Assembly: GCF_006494815.1 (NCBI RefSeq) | Contig: NZ_CP041091.1 | Coordinates: 3,610,501-3,674,500 of the forward strand | Direction of reading: 5' to 3' | DNA: 64,000 nucleotides | Origin: Nocardioides sambongensis | Lineage (GTDB): Bacteria; Actinomycetota; Actinomycetes; Propionibacteriales; Nocardioidaceae | In this document: positions 27,923-39,700 of the stretch, in pieces | Layout of the letters: each line of letters opens with the position of its first letter | Numbering within the stretch: position 1 is the first letter of the stretch | Notes under the pieces: model-generated | The model's input: only the letters and a program-made list of their open reading frames with translations | The model's database searches: none | Told to the model about the DNA's origin: nothing | Made by a program: the position numbers and the translations under genes

Positions 27923-28049
27923 CTCCCGGCCGGATCGCCGACCGTGCAGCGATGTCGACGCGCCGTGCCGGGCTGGACGGACTGACGTGCGAGCCCGATT
28001 TGGGCTAACTTTGCGGGGTCCGCGGGTGGGCCGTAGAAGGGTAGTCGGG

Positions 28050-31000
28050 GTGCGTTTTCCGTTCCACAAGATCATGTTGATGCTCCTGGTCGGGGTGCTG
28101 GGGCTCGGCCTCGCCGTGCCCGCGGCCGCGGCACCGGTGCTCCCGGACCCCGATCCCGGCGACGTCAGCTCCGTCCTCGACATCACCAAGTCCGTCTCCT
28201 CGACCGAGGTCGGGCCGGGCGACTCGATCTCCTACACCATCCAGGTCGGCTGCTCCGCGATCAGTGATGTCGGCTGTCGCGGCGCGATCACCACCGATGT
28301 CATCCCCGAGCCCTTCGTCGTCGACAGCGTGGTCCCGTCCGGGCCGAACGACTCCGCGGACCCGGTGATCGACGGCCAGAACGTGCGGGTGGACTGGACC
28401 GAGAACCTCGGCGCCGGTGCCTCCGGCATGCTCGACAACACCACCTCCCAGGTGGTGATCACGGTCACCGTGCCCGAAGACGTCTCCTACGACTTCAACG
28501 GCGTCACCGTCACCAACGAGGCCACGGCCGAGGCGACCAACGCCGTGGACGTCACCGACTCCGCCGACGTGACGATCACCGTCCCGCTCGACCTGGACAC
28601 CAGCGCCACCAAGGTGTTCACCCCGGACAACGCGCTGGCCGCGGCCGGGACGCCGGTCACCGCCGCGCTCGGCGGCACCAACGACTCCAATGCGACGGTC
28701 GACACCCTGGTCATCCAGGACCCGACCGACCCCACGGCCACCCCGAACCCGTTCACCTATCTCGGCTTCACCGGCTTCGGCACCGTCACCCCGCCGGCCG
28801 GCGCGACGGGCACCACCTACGAGGTCTACATCGCACCCGGCGGCTGGACCACGGTCCCCGCCGACTACACCCCACCGGCGGGCACCGAGGTGCTCGGCAC
28901 CCGCGTCACCTTCACCGGTGCGATCCCGCCGGGTGAGACCGGCTCGGTCGACCTCGACCTGGAGACGACCGCCGCGGCCGCGGCCCTGCCGGAGACCACC
29001 ACGATCACCAACGAGATCGAGTCCGAGGTCACCCTGGACGGCGAGGACGCCACCGCCACCACGTCCGACGACTTCACCGTGCAGGCCAACACCATCGACG
29101 TCACCGCGTCGAAGAGCTTCGACCCGGACCTGGTCGTCGCGGGCGACTCGACGACGGTGACCATCGGCGGCAGCAACGCCTCGCCGTTCGCCATCGACTC
29201 GATGACCATCACCGAGCCGTCGAGCGGTTCCTTCCCCGACGACTACACCTTCGCCGGGTTCACCGGCGACGTGACCTACCCGGCCAACGCGACCTCCGCC
29301 TACGTCGTCTACCAGCCCTCCGGCGAGCAGGTGCCGTTCGACAACAACACGACGCCCGGTCCGCCGAGCGGCGGCAACGAGTCCGTCACGTCGTTCTCGG
29401 TCGTGTTCGAGGGCGAGGACGCGATCGTTCCGGGCGCCGAGACCTCGATCCCGTTCGACGTGCAGACCGACGCGGACGCGCCGGGCCTGCCGACCACCGT
29501 CAACAACGAGGTCGCGGTCGAGGGCGAGAACGACAGTGCCACCGGCGACGCCGTCGCCGACGACGACCTCTACATCTACGACGAGGTCATCGACCCCTAC
29601 ATCGACAAGCAGATCCGGCCGTCCCAGATCATCGCGAACCCGGGCGAGATCGTCACGGTCACGATGGAGGGCGGCACCACCGAGCGTCCCAACCCGCCGG
29701 AGAACCCGGACGGCTCGACCGGCAACGCCGACCAGATCGTCATCCAGGACCCGCTCGACCCGGTCGAGGGCGACGAGTGGTGGAACGCCTTCGACCTCGA
29801 CGCGATCACGCAGACCCCGATCCCGGCCGACGCCGAGCTGACCGTCGAGTACTACAACACCGAGACCGGCGAGTGGGAGACCCTCGTCGGACCGGTGCCC
29901 GGCCCGGACGCGTCGTACAACTACGACGTCCCCGACGACATCTCCGACGTCGCCGGAGGCGTCCGGTTCGTCTACGACTACACCGGTGACGACGGCGGCT
30001 TCCAGCCCGGCACCGACCTCGCCCCCAACTTCACCGCGTCCTTGCGCCCGGCCGACGACGGTCGCTACGAGAGCCCGGCCTACAACACCGACCCGGACGA
30101 GCCGAACACCCAGCTCACCGACTGCGCGCAGTCCGAGGCCGGCAGCCCCACCCCCGGTGTGCCGGACTTCCTCAGCGCGATGCCCCTCGAGGACTGCCCC
30201 GACATCGAGATCTTCCCGCTCGACGGCGAGGGTGTCGGCGACCTGCTCGACAAGGAGTTCGGCACCTCCAGCTCGGGCGGCGACAAGGCGGTCAACAGCC
30301 GCTCCGGCGACACCATCCCCTCCACGCTCTTCTGGTCGACCGGCGGCTACTCCGGCTTCGAGACCGTCGAGATCACCGACGTCAACAACCCGCCGTCGAC
30401 CGACGCCGAGACCGCCGACACCATGTACGACGCGTTCAACCTGACCCGGGTCGACGCGATCACGCCGGCGATGGACCCGTACATCACCTACGACCAGGTG
30501 ACCGCCGTCCAGCTCTGGGACGGCAGCGACTGGGTCGACGCCACCAACGACCCGTGCCCCGCGGCCTGCGACGGCACCTTCCCCGGGATGGACCTGACCG
30601 CGGCGGAGCAGGAGTCGACCCTCTCGGTGAGGCTGATCTTCGCCGAGAGCCCGACGCGTGGCGACCGGACCGCGGGTGACCTCGACGCTCCGCCGGTCGG
30701 CTCCGGCGTGGCCCGCTCGATCGGCAACGACCGCGAGCTCACCCTGGTCTGGCAGGTCCGCGACACCAAGCGCTCCGATGGCTCCCCGGCGCTGGGGGAG
30801 GACACCTACAACCTGGACCCGCAGACCGGCATCGTCCGCAACACCGCGAACGCCACCGGATACCCGGCCGACGGTGACCCGGTCTCCGACAACGCCTCCG
30901 ACGACGTCGTGATCCTCGACGTCCCGATCACGATGACGACCGCCAAGGACTGGCTGGGTGGCCCGCTGGCGATCCCTTCGGACGGGACCCCTGCCGCCCA

Positions 31001-34000
31001 GTACCCGGCCAGCCGGATCAGGATCACCACCACCAACACCACCCCGGCGATGGTGGATCAGATGCAGATCACCGATCCCGCGCCCGGCTCGACGACGGTG
31101 CAGGATCCGTTCGAGTACTTCACCCTGGTCCGGATCGCTGCGATCAACGTGCCGAACGGCACGGAGACGACGACGGTCCAGCTGACCTGCGGTGGCACCA
31201 CGACCAGCTACACCCGTGCGGAGGCCCTGGCGCTCGCCCCGGCCGACCTGGCGTGCGTCACGGGCGTGCAGGTCCTCTTCGACGGCCGGATCGCCAGTGC
31301 GGCCTCCGGCGTGCTCGCCCTGGACATGCGTCTGCGTCCCGAGACGCGCACCGGCGGCGACCCGATCACCACCGACGACGCCCCGATCGCGAACGTCGCG
31401 CAGGGGATCGTCGCCGACGTCGACGCGATCGCCGACTGCCCGCCCGGTGAGGACGACCGGTACGCGTGTGCCGAGGACCCGGCCACCATCAACCTGGTCG
31501 CGCCGACCTTCGGCATCGACGCCGGGAAGACGATCTCCCCCGCCCAGCAGTTCGAGGGCGACTACTCCCCGGTGACGGTGACCCTCTCGGCGCAGAACTC
31601 CGGCTCCGCCCGTCCCTACCTCGACACCATCACCGACGACGACGCGACCTTCTGGAACGCGATGGACTTCGTCCAGATGGATCCGTCCTGGGAGCTGCCG
31701 CAGCCGGTCCAGTTCGTCCAGGCCTGCTACCTCACCGGTGGCGACTTCACCGCCGGCAACGTCACGGCTGACAGCGTCGGCGGTGACTGGACCTGCCAGG
31801 AGGTGCCCGGCGGCGGCCCGCCCTTCGAGCCGGGTGTCGACCTCACCATCGACCAGGCGCGCGACTTCATCGACAGCGCGCCGGCCGGGGACATCCACGG
31901 CCTCGAGTTCAACTTCATGGCCAACAACGAGGTCGGATGGCAGAACCCCTCCAACCCGGAGATCGAGGTGCCCTTCCAGGTCGAGCGTCGTGAGGACCTG
32001 CGCACCGGAGGGCCGGTGCCGACCACCCGTTCGGACCAGACCGCCGCCCCCGGTGAGACGGCCGCTGGTGTCTTCAACGACACCGTCGACGTCGAGGGAG
32101 TGTCGGTCCTCGTCGGGCCGGACACGCGACTCGACGCCGCCGACAGCGCCGACGCGCCCTACACCCACGCGCACCTCGAGGTCGGGGTCGACGTGGAGAA
32201 GCAGCCGGAGGGCGAGGTCGAGCCCGGCACGGTCATCCCGTTCACGATCAGCTACACCAACACCGGCGATGCGCCGTTGACCAACCCGGTCTTCACCGAC
32301 GTGATCGAGTCCGATGCCGACGGCAACCTGCTGGTCTTCGACCCGGACGCCACGCCCGGCACGTCGCCGTACAGCTTCGAGCTCGACCCCGTCGACGACC
32401 CGCCCCCGGCGGACTCGTTGCCGACCGACGAGGACCAGATCACCATCACCGAGGACGGTGACACGATCACCTTCGCGATGCCCGATGGCTCCGTCCTGCA
32501 ACCCGGACAGACCTACACGATCACCATCGAGCTGATGCTGCGGCCCGGCCTCACGCCGGAGGACGACGTCACCAACGAGGGCGCCGTGATCGCCGACGAG
32601 CCGGTCGACCCGGATGCCTGCACGCCGACCTACGACGAGGTGACCGGCGAGTGCTCCGACGACACCGTGGTCTCCCCGGTCGAGGTCGCCGCGCTGCGCA
32701 CGGTGAAGAAGGTGAAGGCCGATGTGCCGGTCAACGAGCCGGGCATCCCGGAGATCTACCTCGACGAGGACGTGATCCCCGACGGGGCCGACCTCCCCGC
32801 CGACTTCTGCGACACCGCGGCCGACGCCGACGGCTTCTACCGAGCGCCGTGCGTGCCGGTCACCTATCCCGGCGACACCGAGACCTGGCGCTACACGATC
32901 ACCAACGTGGGCACGCTTCCGGTCGACGAGCTGGTCTCGATCGACGTGCTCCCGCACGTCGGAGACACCGGGGTGATCGTGAACCTGCCGAGGGACTCGG
33001 AGTGGACCCCGACCTTCGCGGGTGGGCTCGAGCAGGTGCCGGCCAACCCCGACGTCGAGCTGACGGCGTTCTACTCGACCTCCTACACCCCGTGCACCGA
33101 CGACCTCGACCCGCTCGGCACCCCGTGCCCCGACGGCTCCTGGCTGCCGTACGACGACAGCGTGGACCCGAGCCAGGTGCACAGCCTGAAGACGGTGCTC
33201 GCCTACCCCGACGGTTCCCTCTTCCAGCCGGGTGACTCGGTCACGCTGCAGGCCCAGACCCGCACCACGCCGGAGTCGCGGGCCCTGACCGACTACCCGG
33301 TCGCCTGGAACACCGTCGCCACCGGCGGCGCCTACAACAACCAGGGCGATCGCGGTTCGATCACCGAGACCGAGGGCCGCAAGGTCGGCGTCACCTATCC
33401 GACGGGCCCGATCGAGCTGGAGAAGAACGTCCTGGGTCCGGGCGCCGAGTTCGCGCCCGACGAGTTCACCGTCCAGCTGACCTGCACCGTGCCCGACGGT
33501 GACGGCGGCACGATCGAGATGACCGACCTCCCCGAGGTGACACTCGTGCCGGGTGCGGACCCGACCGAGATCGAGGGACTGCCCTGGGGCGCGGAGTGCA
33601 CCGCGACCGAGACCGACCAGGGGCAGACGTCGGAGGTGATCGGCGACGCCACCGTCGGCGGCCCGGACGACGAGATCGGACTGATCACCGTCAACAACTT
33701 CTTCACCGTGGGAGCTCTCTCGGTCACCAAGGACGTCCAGTCCGACGCCGTCGACCAGGGCGGCGACGAGATCGCCTACGACGGTCCCTACACCGTGGCG
33801 GTCGACTGCACGTTCCTCGGTGACGCCGTGTACGCCGACGGCTACGACGTGGACAACCCGATGACCGCGGAGCTCTCGCCCGACGTGCCCTTCACGTTTG
33901 TGGGCCTGCCGACGGGCGCCGAGTGCACGGTCACCGAGACCGACGACGGCGGCGCCGCGGACGTCACCATCAACCCGCCGCAGCCCGTCACGATCGGCAA

Positions 34001-36524
34001 CGGCGACATCGTCGCCGTCTCGGTCACCAACGTCTTCGGCGACGGATCGCTGCGCCTGCTCAAGGAGGTGGACGGCGCGGCGATCCAGAACAACCCCGGC
34101 CTCGCCGACGGTCCGTTCACGTTCGACGTCTCCTGCGTGCTGACCGACCCGTCGCACCCCGACGGCACCGTGGTCTACGACGACGAGGTGGTCCTGCCCG
34201 ACGACGACAACGTCGACAACGACGTCATGGACTACCAGATCGACGATCTGGCGACCGGAGCGGTCTGCGAGGTGACCGAGACCGGCGACGGCGGTGCCAC
34301 GTCGGTGGCCGTCGACCCGGAGGAGGTGACCATCGGTGACGAAACCACCGTCGAGGTCACCGTGACCAACACCTTCGACACCGGTTCGATGCAGGTCACC
34401 AAGGAGGTCGACAGCGACGCGGTGGACCAAGACGGCAACCCGATCGAGTACGGGCCGTTCGAGGTCTTCGTGGTCTGTGCGGCCAGCGGCGGCCAGGTCT
34501 ACGGCGACGGCTACAGCGCCTCGAACCCGATGAGGCACACCATCGCCGACGGCGAGACCTGGACGATCAGCGGGCTGCCCCTGGGCGCGACCTGCACGAC
34601 CGTGGAGACCGACACGGCCGACTCCGCGGACCACTCCGTGGAGCCGGGGGTGGTCAACATCGGTGGACCCGACGGCGACCCGGACGTGGTCGAGCTGGTC
34701 ACCGTCACCAACTCCTACGACGTCGGCTCGCTCGACCTGCTCAAGGAGGTCGAGGGCGACGCGCTGGACAACAACCCGGCACTGGGCGAGGGTCCCTTCA
34801 CCCTGAACGTGGAGTGCACGCTCACCGACGCCACCCGGCCCGACGGTGAGGTCGTCTACGACGGCGACGTGGTGCTCGAGGGCGAGGCGCCGCTGGAGGC
34901 GACGATCGACGACCTGCCGACCGGGGCCGTGTGTGACATCACCGAGCCGGACCAGGGCGGCGCGACGTCGTACACGATCGATCCGGAGCAGGTCACCATC
35001 GGCACCGACACCGCCGTCGAGGTGACCGCGACCAACACCTACGAGGTCGGTGACATGGAGGTCGTCAAGACCGTCACCAGTGACGCGGTGGACCAGGACG
35101 GCAACCCGATCGAGTACGGACCGTTCCAGGTCGCGGTCTCGTGCGAGCTCAACGGTCACGAGGTCTGGGCCGACGGCTACGACGCCGACACCCCGATGAC
35201 CCAGGAGATCGAGCCGGGGACGCCCTGGGAGCTGACCGAGCTGCCGGTGGGTGCGGAGTGCACCGTCACCGAGCCGGACTCGGCGGACGCCGTCGAGGTC
35301 ACCATCACGCCGGAGACGGTCGTCATCGACCAGGACGAGACCGCGTCGGTCGAGGTCGACAACGCCTACGACGTGGGCTCGCTGCACCTGCGCAAGTTCG
35401 TCCCGGCGGCGCTCCAGGACCTCCCGATCGGGCAGGGACCGTTCACCATCAACGTCAGCTGCGTGCTGACCGACGCCTCGCACCCCGACGGCACCATCGT
35501 CTACGACGACGACATCGTGCTGCCGGACGACGACAACGTCGCCAACGACGTGATGGACTACCAGATCGACAACCTCGCCACCGGTGCGGTGTGCACGGTG
35601 ACCGAACCGGACGACGGCGCGGCCAACGCCCACATCATCACGCCCCGGACGGTGACGATCGGTGCGGACCGGACGTCCAACGTCCTGGTCACCAACCTGT
35701 TCGGTGCGGGCGCACTGACGGTGACCAAGACCATCGACGGACCCGGCGCGGAGCTGTACGGCGCCGGCCCGTTCGAGGTCAGCGTCGAGTGCACCTACAC
35801 CGACGTCAACGGCAACGAGCAGCCGTTGAACACCGCTGGCGGGCCCACGCGCGAGCTGTCGGCCGACAACGACTACACGGCGACCTACGACCCACTGCTG
35901 TTCGGCTCCACCTGCACCATCGAGGAGACCGGCACCGGCGGCGCGACCGAGACGGTGATCACCGACGCCGATGGTGAGGAGATCGACCAGATCACCATCG
36001 ACAGCCTCACCGAGGACGTCCAGGTCGGCATCACCAACACGTTCCGCGTCGGCAGGGTCAAGGTGACCAAGCAGGTGAAGGGCCCCGGCGCGGGTCCGTT
36101 CTCGGTCGAGCTGGCCTGCACCCGCGACGTGGACGGCACGGCGACCGATGTCGACATCCCGGGTGGCGCCGAGCGCCGGCTCACCAGGGGCAACGACCTG
36201 ACCGCCGTCTACGAGATGCTGCCGGCCGGTGCCGAGTGCACCGTCGAGGAGACCGATGACGGCGGGGCCGACGAGGTCACCATCACCCCGAACGACGGTG
36301 ACGAGAGTGTCGGTGTGCTCACCGTCGAGCCGGGTGCGACGGCGCGGGTCAAGGTCGTGAACACCTTCGACCGGAACCCGGGCGTCGGCCCCGACGGCGG
36401 CTCCGACGGCGACGACCTGCCGGACGCGGGCGCGGACGGCCGGCTGCTGCCGGCCCTGGTGATCGGTCTGGCACTGCTGTTGCTCGGTGCTGGTGCGCTG
36501 ATCCTCGGCCGACGCCGGAGCTGA
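28050..36524 (+). CDS. Giant DUF11/DUF5979 repeat surface protein
   Basis: A 2824-residue secreted protein. A signal peptide (IMLMLLVGVLGLGLAVPAAA) is followed by about 1750 residues of DUF11-like beta-sandwich modules. Nine DUF5979-type repeats come next (33405-36368), and the protein ends with LPDAG, one helix and RRRS, the layout of a sortase-sorted wall protein, although the canonical Thr of LPxTG is Ala. Repeats carry K...E...N positions suited to Cna-B-like isopeptide bonds and paired cysteines. GTG 28050 is chosen because AGAAGGG lies about 8 nt upstream and it places the signal peptide at the start. A stalk or adhesin role is likely. A perfect terminator follows. Confidence 0.88.
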   Translation: MRFPFHKIMLMLLVGVLGLGLAVPAAAAPVLPDPDPGDVSSVLDITKSVSSTEVGPGDSISYTIQVGCSAISDVGCRGAITTDVIPEPFVVDSVVPSGPNDSADPVIDGQNVRVDWTENLGAGASGMLDNTTSQVVITVTVPEDVSYDFNGVTVTNEATAEATNAVDVTDSADVTITVPLDLDTSATKVFTPDNALAAAGTPVTAALGGTNDSNATVDTLVIQDPTDPTATPNPFTYLGFTGFGTVTPPAGATGTTYEVYIAPGGWTTVPADYTPPAGTEVLGTRVTFTGAIPPGETGSVDLDLETTAAAAALPETTTITNEIESEVTLDGEDATATTSDDFTVQANTIDVTASKSFDPDLVVAGDSTTVTIGGSNASPFAIDSMTITEPSSGSFPDDYTFAGFTGDVTYPANATSAYVVYQPSGEQVPFDNNTTPGPPSGGNESVTSFSVVFEGEDAIVPGAETSIPFDVQTDADAPGLPTTVNNEVAVEGENDSATGDAVADDDLYIYDEVIDPYIDKQIRPSQIIANPGEIVTVTMEGGTTERPNPPENPDGSTGNADQIVIQDPLDPVEGDEWWNAFDLDAITQTPIPADAELTVEYYNTETGEWETLVGPVPGPDASYNYDVPDDISDVAGGVRFVYDYTGDDGGFQPGTDLAPNFTASLRPADDGRYESPAYNTDPDEPNTQLTDCAQSEAGSPTPGVPDFLSAMPLEDCPDIEIFPLDGEGVGDLLDKEFGTSSSGGDKAVNSRSGDTIPSTLFWSTGGYSGFETVEITDVNNPPSTDAETADTMYDAFNLTRVDAITPAMDPYITYDQVTAVQLWDGSDWVDATNDPCPAACDGTFPGMDLTAAEQESTLSVRLIFAESPTRGDRTAGDLDAPPVGSGVARSIGNDRELTLVWQVRDTKRSDGSPALGEDTYNLDPQTGIVRNTANATGYPADGDPVSDNASDDVVILDVPITMTTAKDWLGGPLAIPSDGTPAAQYPASRIRITTTNTTPAMVDQMQITDPAPGSTTVQDPFEYFTLVRIAAINVPNGTETTTVQLTCGGTTTSYTRAEALALAPADLACVTGVQVLFDGRIASAASGVLALDMRLRPETRTGGDPITTDDAPIANVAQGIVADVDAIADCPPGEDDRYACAEDPATINLVAPTFGIDAGKTISPAQQFEGDYSPVTVTLSAQNSGSARPYLDTITDDDATFWNAMDFVQMDPSWELPQPVQFVQACYLTGGDFTAGNVTADSVGGDWTCQEVPGGGPPFEPGVDLTIDQARDFIDSAPAGDIHGLEFNFMANNEVGWQNPSNPEIEVPFQVERREDLRTGGPVPTTRSDQTAAPGETAAGVFNDTVDVEGVSVLVGPDTRLDAADSADAPYTHAHLEVGVDVEKQPEGEVEPGTVIPFTISYTNTGDAPLTNPVFTDVIESDADGNLLVFDPDATPGTSPYSFELDPVDDPPPADSLPTDEDQITITEDGDTITFAMPDGSVLQPGQTYTITIELMLRPGLTPEDDVTNEGAVIADEPVDPDACTPTYDEVTGECSDDTVVSPVEVAALRTVKKVKADVPVNEPGIPEIYLDEDVIPDGADLPADFCDTAADADGFYRAPCVPVTYPGDTETWRYTITNVGTLPVDELVSIDVLPHVGDTGVIVNLPRDSEWTPTFAGGLEQVPANPDVELTAFYSTSYTPCTDDLDPLGTPCPDGSWLPYDDSVDPSQVHSLKTVLAYPDGSLFQPGDSVTLQAQTRTTPESRALTDYPVAWNTVATGGAYNNQGDRGSITETEGRKVGVTYPTGPIELEKNVLGPGAEFAPDEFTVQLTCTVPDGDGGTIEMTDLPEVTLVPGADPTEIEGLPWGAECTATETDQGQTSEVIGDATVGGPDDEIGLITVNNFFTVGALSVTKDVQSDAVDQGGDEIAYDGPYTVAVDCTFLGDAVYADGYDVDNPMTAELSPDVPFTFVGLPTGAECTVTETDDGGAADVTINPPQPVTIGNGDIVAVSVTNVFGDGSLRLLKEVDGAAIQNNPGLADGPFTFDVSCVLTDPSHPDGTVVYDDEVVLPDDDNVDNDVMDYQIDDLATGAVCEVTETGDGGATSVAVDPEEVTIGDETTVEVTVTNTFDTGSMQVTKEVDSDAVDQDGNPIEYGPFEVFVVCAASGGQVYGDGYSASNPMRHTIADGETWTISGLPLGATCTTVETDTADSADHSVEPGVVNIGGPDGDPDVVELVTVTNSYDVGSLDLLKEVEGDALDNNPALGEGPFTLNVECTLTDATRPDGEVVYDGDVVLEGEAPLEATIDDLPTGAVCDITEPDQGGATSYTIDPEQVTIGTDTAVEVTATNTYEVGDMEVVKTVTSDAVDQDGNPIEYGPFQVAVSCELNGHEVWADGYDADTPMTQEIEPGTPWELTELPVGAECTVTEPDSADAVEVTITPETVVIDQDETASVEVDNAYDVGSLHLRKFVPAALQDLPIGQGPFTINVSCVLTDASHPDGTIVYDDDIVLPDDDNVANDVMDYQIDNLATGAVCTVTEPDDGAANAHIITPRTVTIGADRTSNVLVTNLFGAGALTVTKTIDGPGAELYGAGPFEVSVECTYTDVNGNEQPLNTAGGPTRELSADNDYTATYDPLLFGSTCTIEETGTGGATETVITDADGEEIDQITIDSLTEDVQVGITNTFRVGRVKVTKQVKGPGAGPFSVELACTRDVDGTATDVDIPGGAERRLTRGNDLTAVYEMLPAGAECTVEETDDGGADEVTITPNDGDESVGVLTVEPGATARVKVVNTFDRNPGVGPDGGSDGDDLPDAGADGRLLPALVIGLALLLLGAGALILGRRRS
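33405..36368 (+). repeat. Nine DUF5979-type repeats with an alternating A-B pattern
   Basis: Nine protein repeats of about 100-115 residues each begin with a [TL]xK[ETF]V-like strand and end with VTNxF/Y. Repeats 2, 4 and 6 share SDAVDQ plus a YGP-type segment and a gDGY segment (type A). Repeats 3, 5 and 7 share a DGxxVYDx segment (type B). The A-B-A-B-A-B order implies duplication of a two-repeat unit. DNA copies have diverged but still share long identical stretches, as between 34140-34260 and 35460-35580. Confidence 0.85.
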
Positions 36525-36548
36525 CGCCCGAGTTGAGTTGACGTAGGA

Positions 36549-36579
36549 CAGCCGGGGCCGCCACGAGCGGCCCCGGCTG
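36549..36579 (+). terminator. Hairpin terminator after the surface protein gene
   Basis: A perfect 13-bp stem (CAGCCGGGGCCGC and its complement) with a 5-nt loop CACGA, 25 bp after the stop at 36524. Only a short TT follows, as is usual for GC-rich actinobacterial terminators. Confidence 0.85.
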
Positions 36580-36709
36580 TTCACCGTCTCGCCACCAGCA
36601 GGCACGAGACCGCTCCGCCCCTATCCACCCTGCAGCGATTCATTCGTGGACGGCGCGCGGATCGTCCGATCGGTCGCGCCCTCCCACCCGGTCGACTCCA
36701 GGAGTTTCC

Positions 36710-39700
36710 GTGCGTCCACGTCCGTCATCACGACGACGTCCCGTCCGTCTCGTCGCGCCCGCCCTCGGCCTTGCGGTCGGTCTCGGTCTGGCTGCTCCAG
36801 CCCTTCCGGCGCAGGCTGCGCCGTCCGAGCCCGCCGAGCCCGCCGAGCCCGCTGGCGGATCGCGGCTCGACGCCGCCGCCGAGGTCGATGCGGACACGCC
36901 GCCGACGCTGACCCCGAAGGACGGCGCGTTCCTGACCGGCACCGTGACGGTGGCGAGCACACCGACGGTGCCCGAGGACGACGTGGTCGAGCTCGCCGTG
37001 GACGACGCGTCGGTGGACGCCACCGAGACGGCCGGCTTCGCCGAGCTCAGTTTCGACGTCGGCTCCAACTCCGCCTCCGCCGACTTCGGCAACCACGTGA
37101 TCGTCAACGGTGAGCACCGCATCGACATCCCCACCGTGGTCAGTGAGCGAGCCACGCTGCAGATCCCGGCCGAGGAACTGGTCAGCGGCGACAACGTGAT
37201 CGAGGTCGTCGTCGGCACGACCGAGGGCAGCTGCGGCACCAACTACGACGACTTCGCCCTCTCCGACTTCCGGCTCGACCTGCTCGAGGAGACCGCCGAC
37301 GGGGAGGAGAACGAGTACACCTACGCCTTCGGCGACGGCTCGTGCGGCACCAACACCTCGCTGCTGACCAGCGCCGAGCTGCACTTCAACGTGGCCGGGA
37401 CGCCGGGCGCGACCACCGGCCTGACCACCGAGCTGGACACCACCAGCCTCGCAAACGGGCGACACACCATCACCGCGACCACCGCCGAGGGCGTCGAGGT
37501 CAGCCACCAGGTGCGGGTCAACAACGCGCCGGCCGGTGCACCGGTGATCACCCCCAGCGACGGCACCGTCCTCACCGGCATGCAGCCGCTGATCGCCGCC
37601 GCCGAGGGCGGGGTCAGCTCGCTGCTGGTCGACGGCGCGGAGCCCGAGGTGCCGGTGCGGCTGGCCTCGGGCACCGCCACGCTGGACTTCACCGTCGGCT
37701 CCAACTCGATCGACGCGCGCTACGAGAACCACCTCCTGGTCAACGGCAACCGGGTGGAGATCGGCGGCGACCACGTCAGCGAGGACGTCTCGCTGTCGTT
37801 CCCCAACCGGTACCTGGTGCCCGGCACCAACCGGATCGAGATCGTCACCGGCACCATCAACGGCGAGCGCGGAGGGGAGCGCTGTGCGAACCACGACGAC
37901 TTCGCGCTCTCCGGCATCACGCTGAAGGCCGCCGACGGCACCGCCACCCCGGTCGACGTCGCAGCGAGCTATCCGATGGGTGACGGCACCTGCGGGTCCA
38001 GCAGCACCGCGGTCACCGAGGCCACACTGGAGTTCACTGTCGACGGCGCCACCACCAGCCGCACCCTGCAGACGCTGGCCCCCGGCACCGCCCGCCTCGA
38101 CTACACGATGGGCGGCAACGGCGCCGACGCCGGCTTCCCCAACACCATCGCGATCAACGGCAACGTGACCGAGTTCGGTCCCCAGGAGCCCGGCCGCGCC
38201 ACCCTCAGCTTCCCGAACGAGTGGCTGGTGCCCGGCGTCAACGTCATCGACGTGGTCGCCGGTGCCGTCAACAGCGGCGACTGTGACAACTACGACGACT
38301 TCCCGCTCACCGAGCTGGACCTGGTGCCCGCCTCCGGTACCGACGTCAAGCTCACCAAGATGGAGGACGCCGCCGGGGTCGAGCACCCGGTCGCGATCGG
38401 CGACGGGGTCTGCGGCAGCAGCTTCGCCTCCGCGCACCGTCGTACCCAGCTGTTCCGGGTGGACGCACCCGCCGGCGGCCTGCGGGTCGACGTCGACACC
38501 ACGACGCTGACCGACGGTGAGCACGAGGTCTCCGCGACCTCGAGCGGTGGACAGAGCGCCAGCCGGACCATCTCGGTCGACAACACCGGCCCCGCCGTGG
38601 CGAGCAGCGTCCCTGCCGCCGGCCAGTGGCTCAACGCCACCGTGGCCCTCGAGGTCGAGCTCGACGACCTCACCGGCGTGGCCGGCGACGCGGAGATCAC
38701 CCTGGACGGTGAGCCCGTCGCCCTCGGTGACCCGATCGGGGCGGGCCTCGACCCCGGCCGCCACGTGATCCGCGTGATCGCCACCGACGCGGTCGGCAAC
38801 ACCGCCACCCGCCGCATCCCGTTCCAGAACGCCGGCATCCCGGCCGCGCCGACGGAGCTCAGCCCGGCCGACGGGTCGACCGACCAGGGCGCCAGCGTCG
38901 ACCTCTCCGCACGCGTCACCACGCCCGGCGGCAACGGCGTCACCGCGACGTTCCACGAGGCCGAGGTGGTCGCACCCGAGGCCGGCTTCGCCGGCACCGC
39001 CGACACCCTCCCGACCACGCTGGAGGTGACCGGCGAGGAGAGCGTCGACGTCGACTCGCTCGCCCCGATCAGCGACGGCACCGTCGAGGCACCCGCCTCC
39101 ACCGAGATCACCTTCCAGCGCTACGACGTCCCGGTGGGCGCGGCTGCCGAGGCCGGTACCGACGCCGACCCGGTGGTGCGGTGGCAGGGCGTCATCGACC
39201 CCGAGCGGACCGTCGCGCTGCGGGTCTGGGACGCGGCTGCAGGGGAGTGGGTCGTGCAGACCAGCGCCCGCGGCACCGTCGAGGGTGACACCGTGCTGAC
39301 AGCGAGCGTTCCGGCCCGCCTGGTCGACGCCGGCACCCTGCACGTGATGGTCACCGGCGAGGACCCCTTCGCCGACGACCTGCAGCAGCCGGACCCGGTC
39401 GCCAACGAGCTCGACGACCCGGCGTCGTACGACTTCTCGCTGGCCCACTACACCGACACCCAGTACCTCTCCGAGGGGGCTGCGGGCGGCACGTACGACG
39501 ACTTCGACGGCGTCACCGAGGACACCGACGTGATGACCGAGGTCGAGCAGGCGATCTGGCAGCGCTCCTACCGCGACACCACCGAGTGGCTGGCTGCCAA
39601 CGCCGACGACCGCAAGATCGCCTACGTCGCCCACACCGGCGACATCATCGAGAACAACATCAACAACCCCGACACCGTCGGCAACGTGAACCCCGACACC

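Noticed and set aside
28005..36605. A 2866-codon open frame on the minus strand opposite the surface protein gene
   Set aside because: It is an antisense shadow. Its codons mirror the GC-rich third positions of the plus-strand gene, the product is an Arg/Val/Gly-rich string without domains, and the plus strand has clear repeats, signal peptide and anchor.
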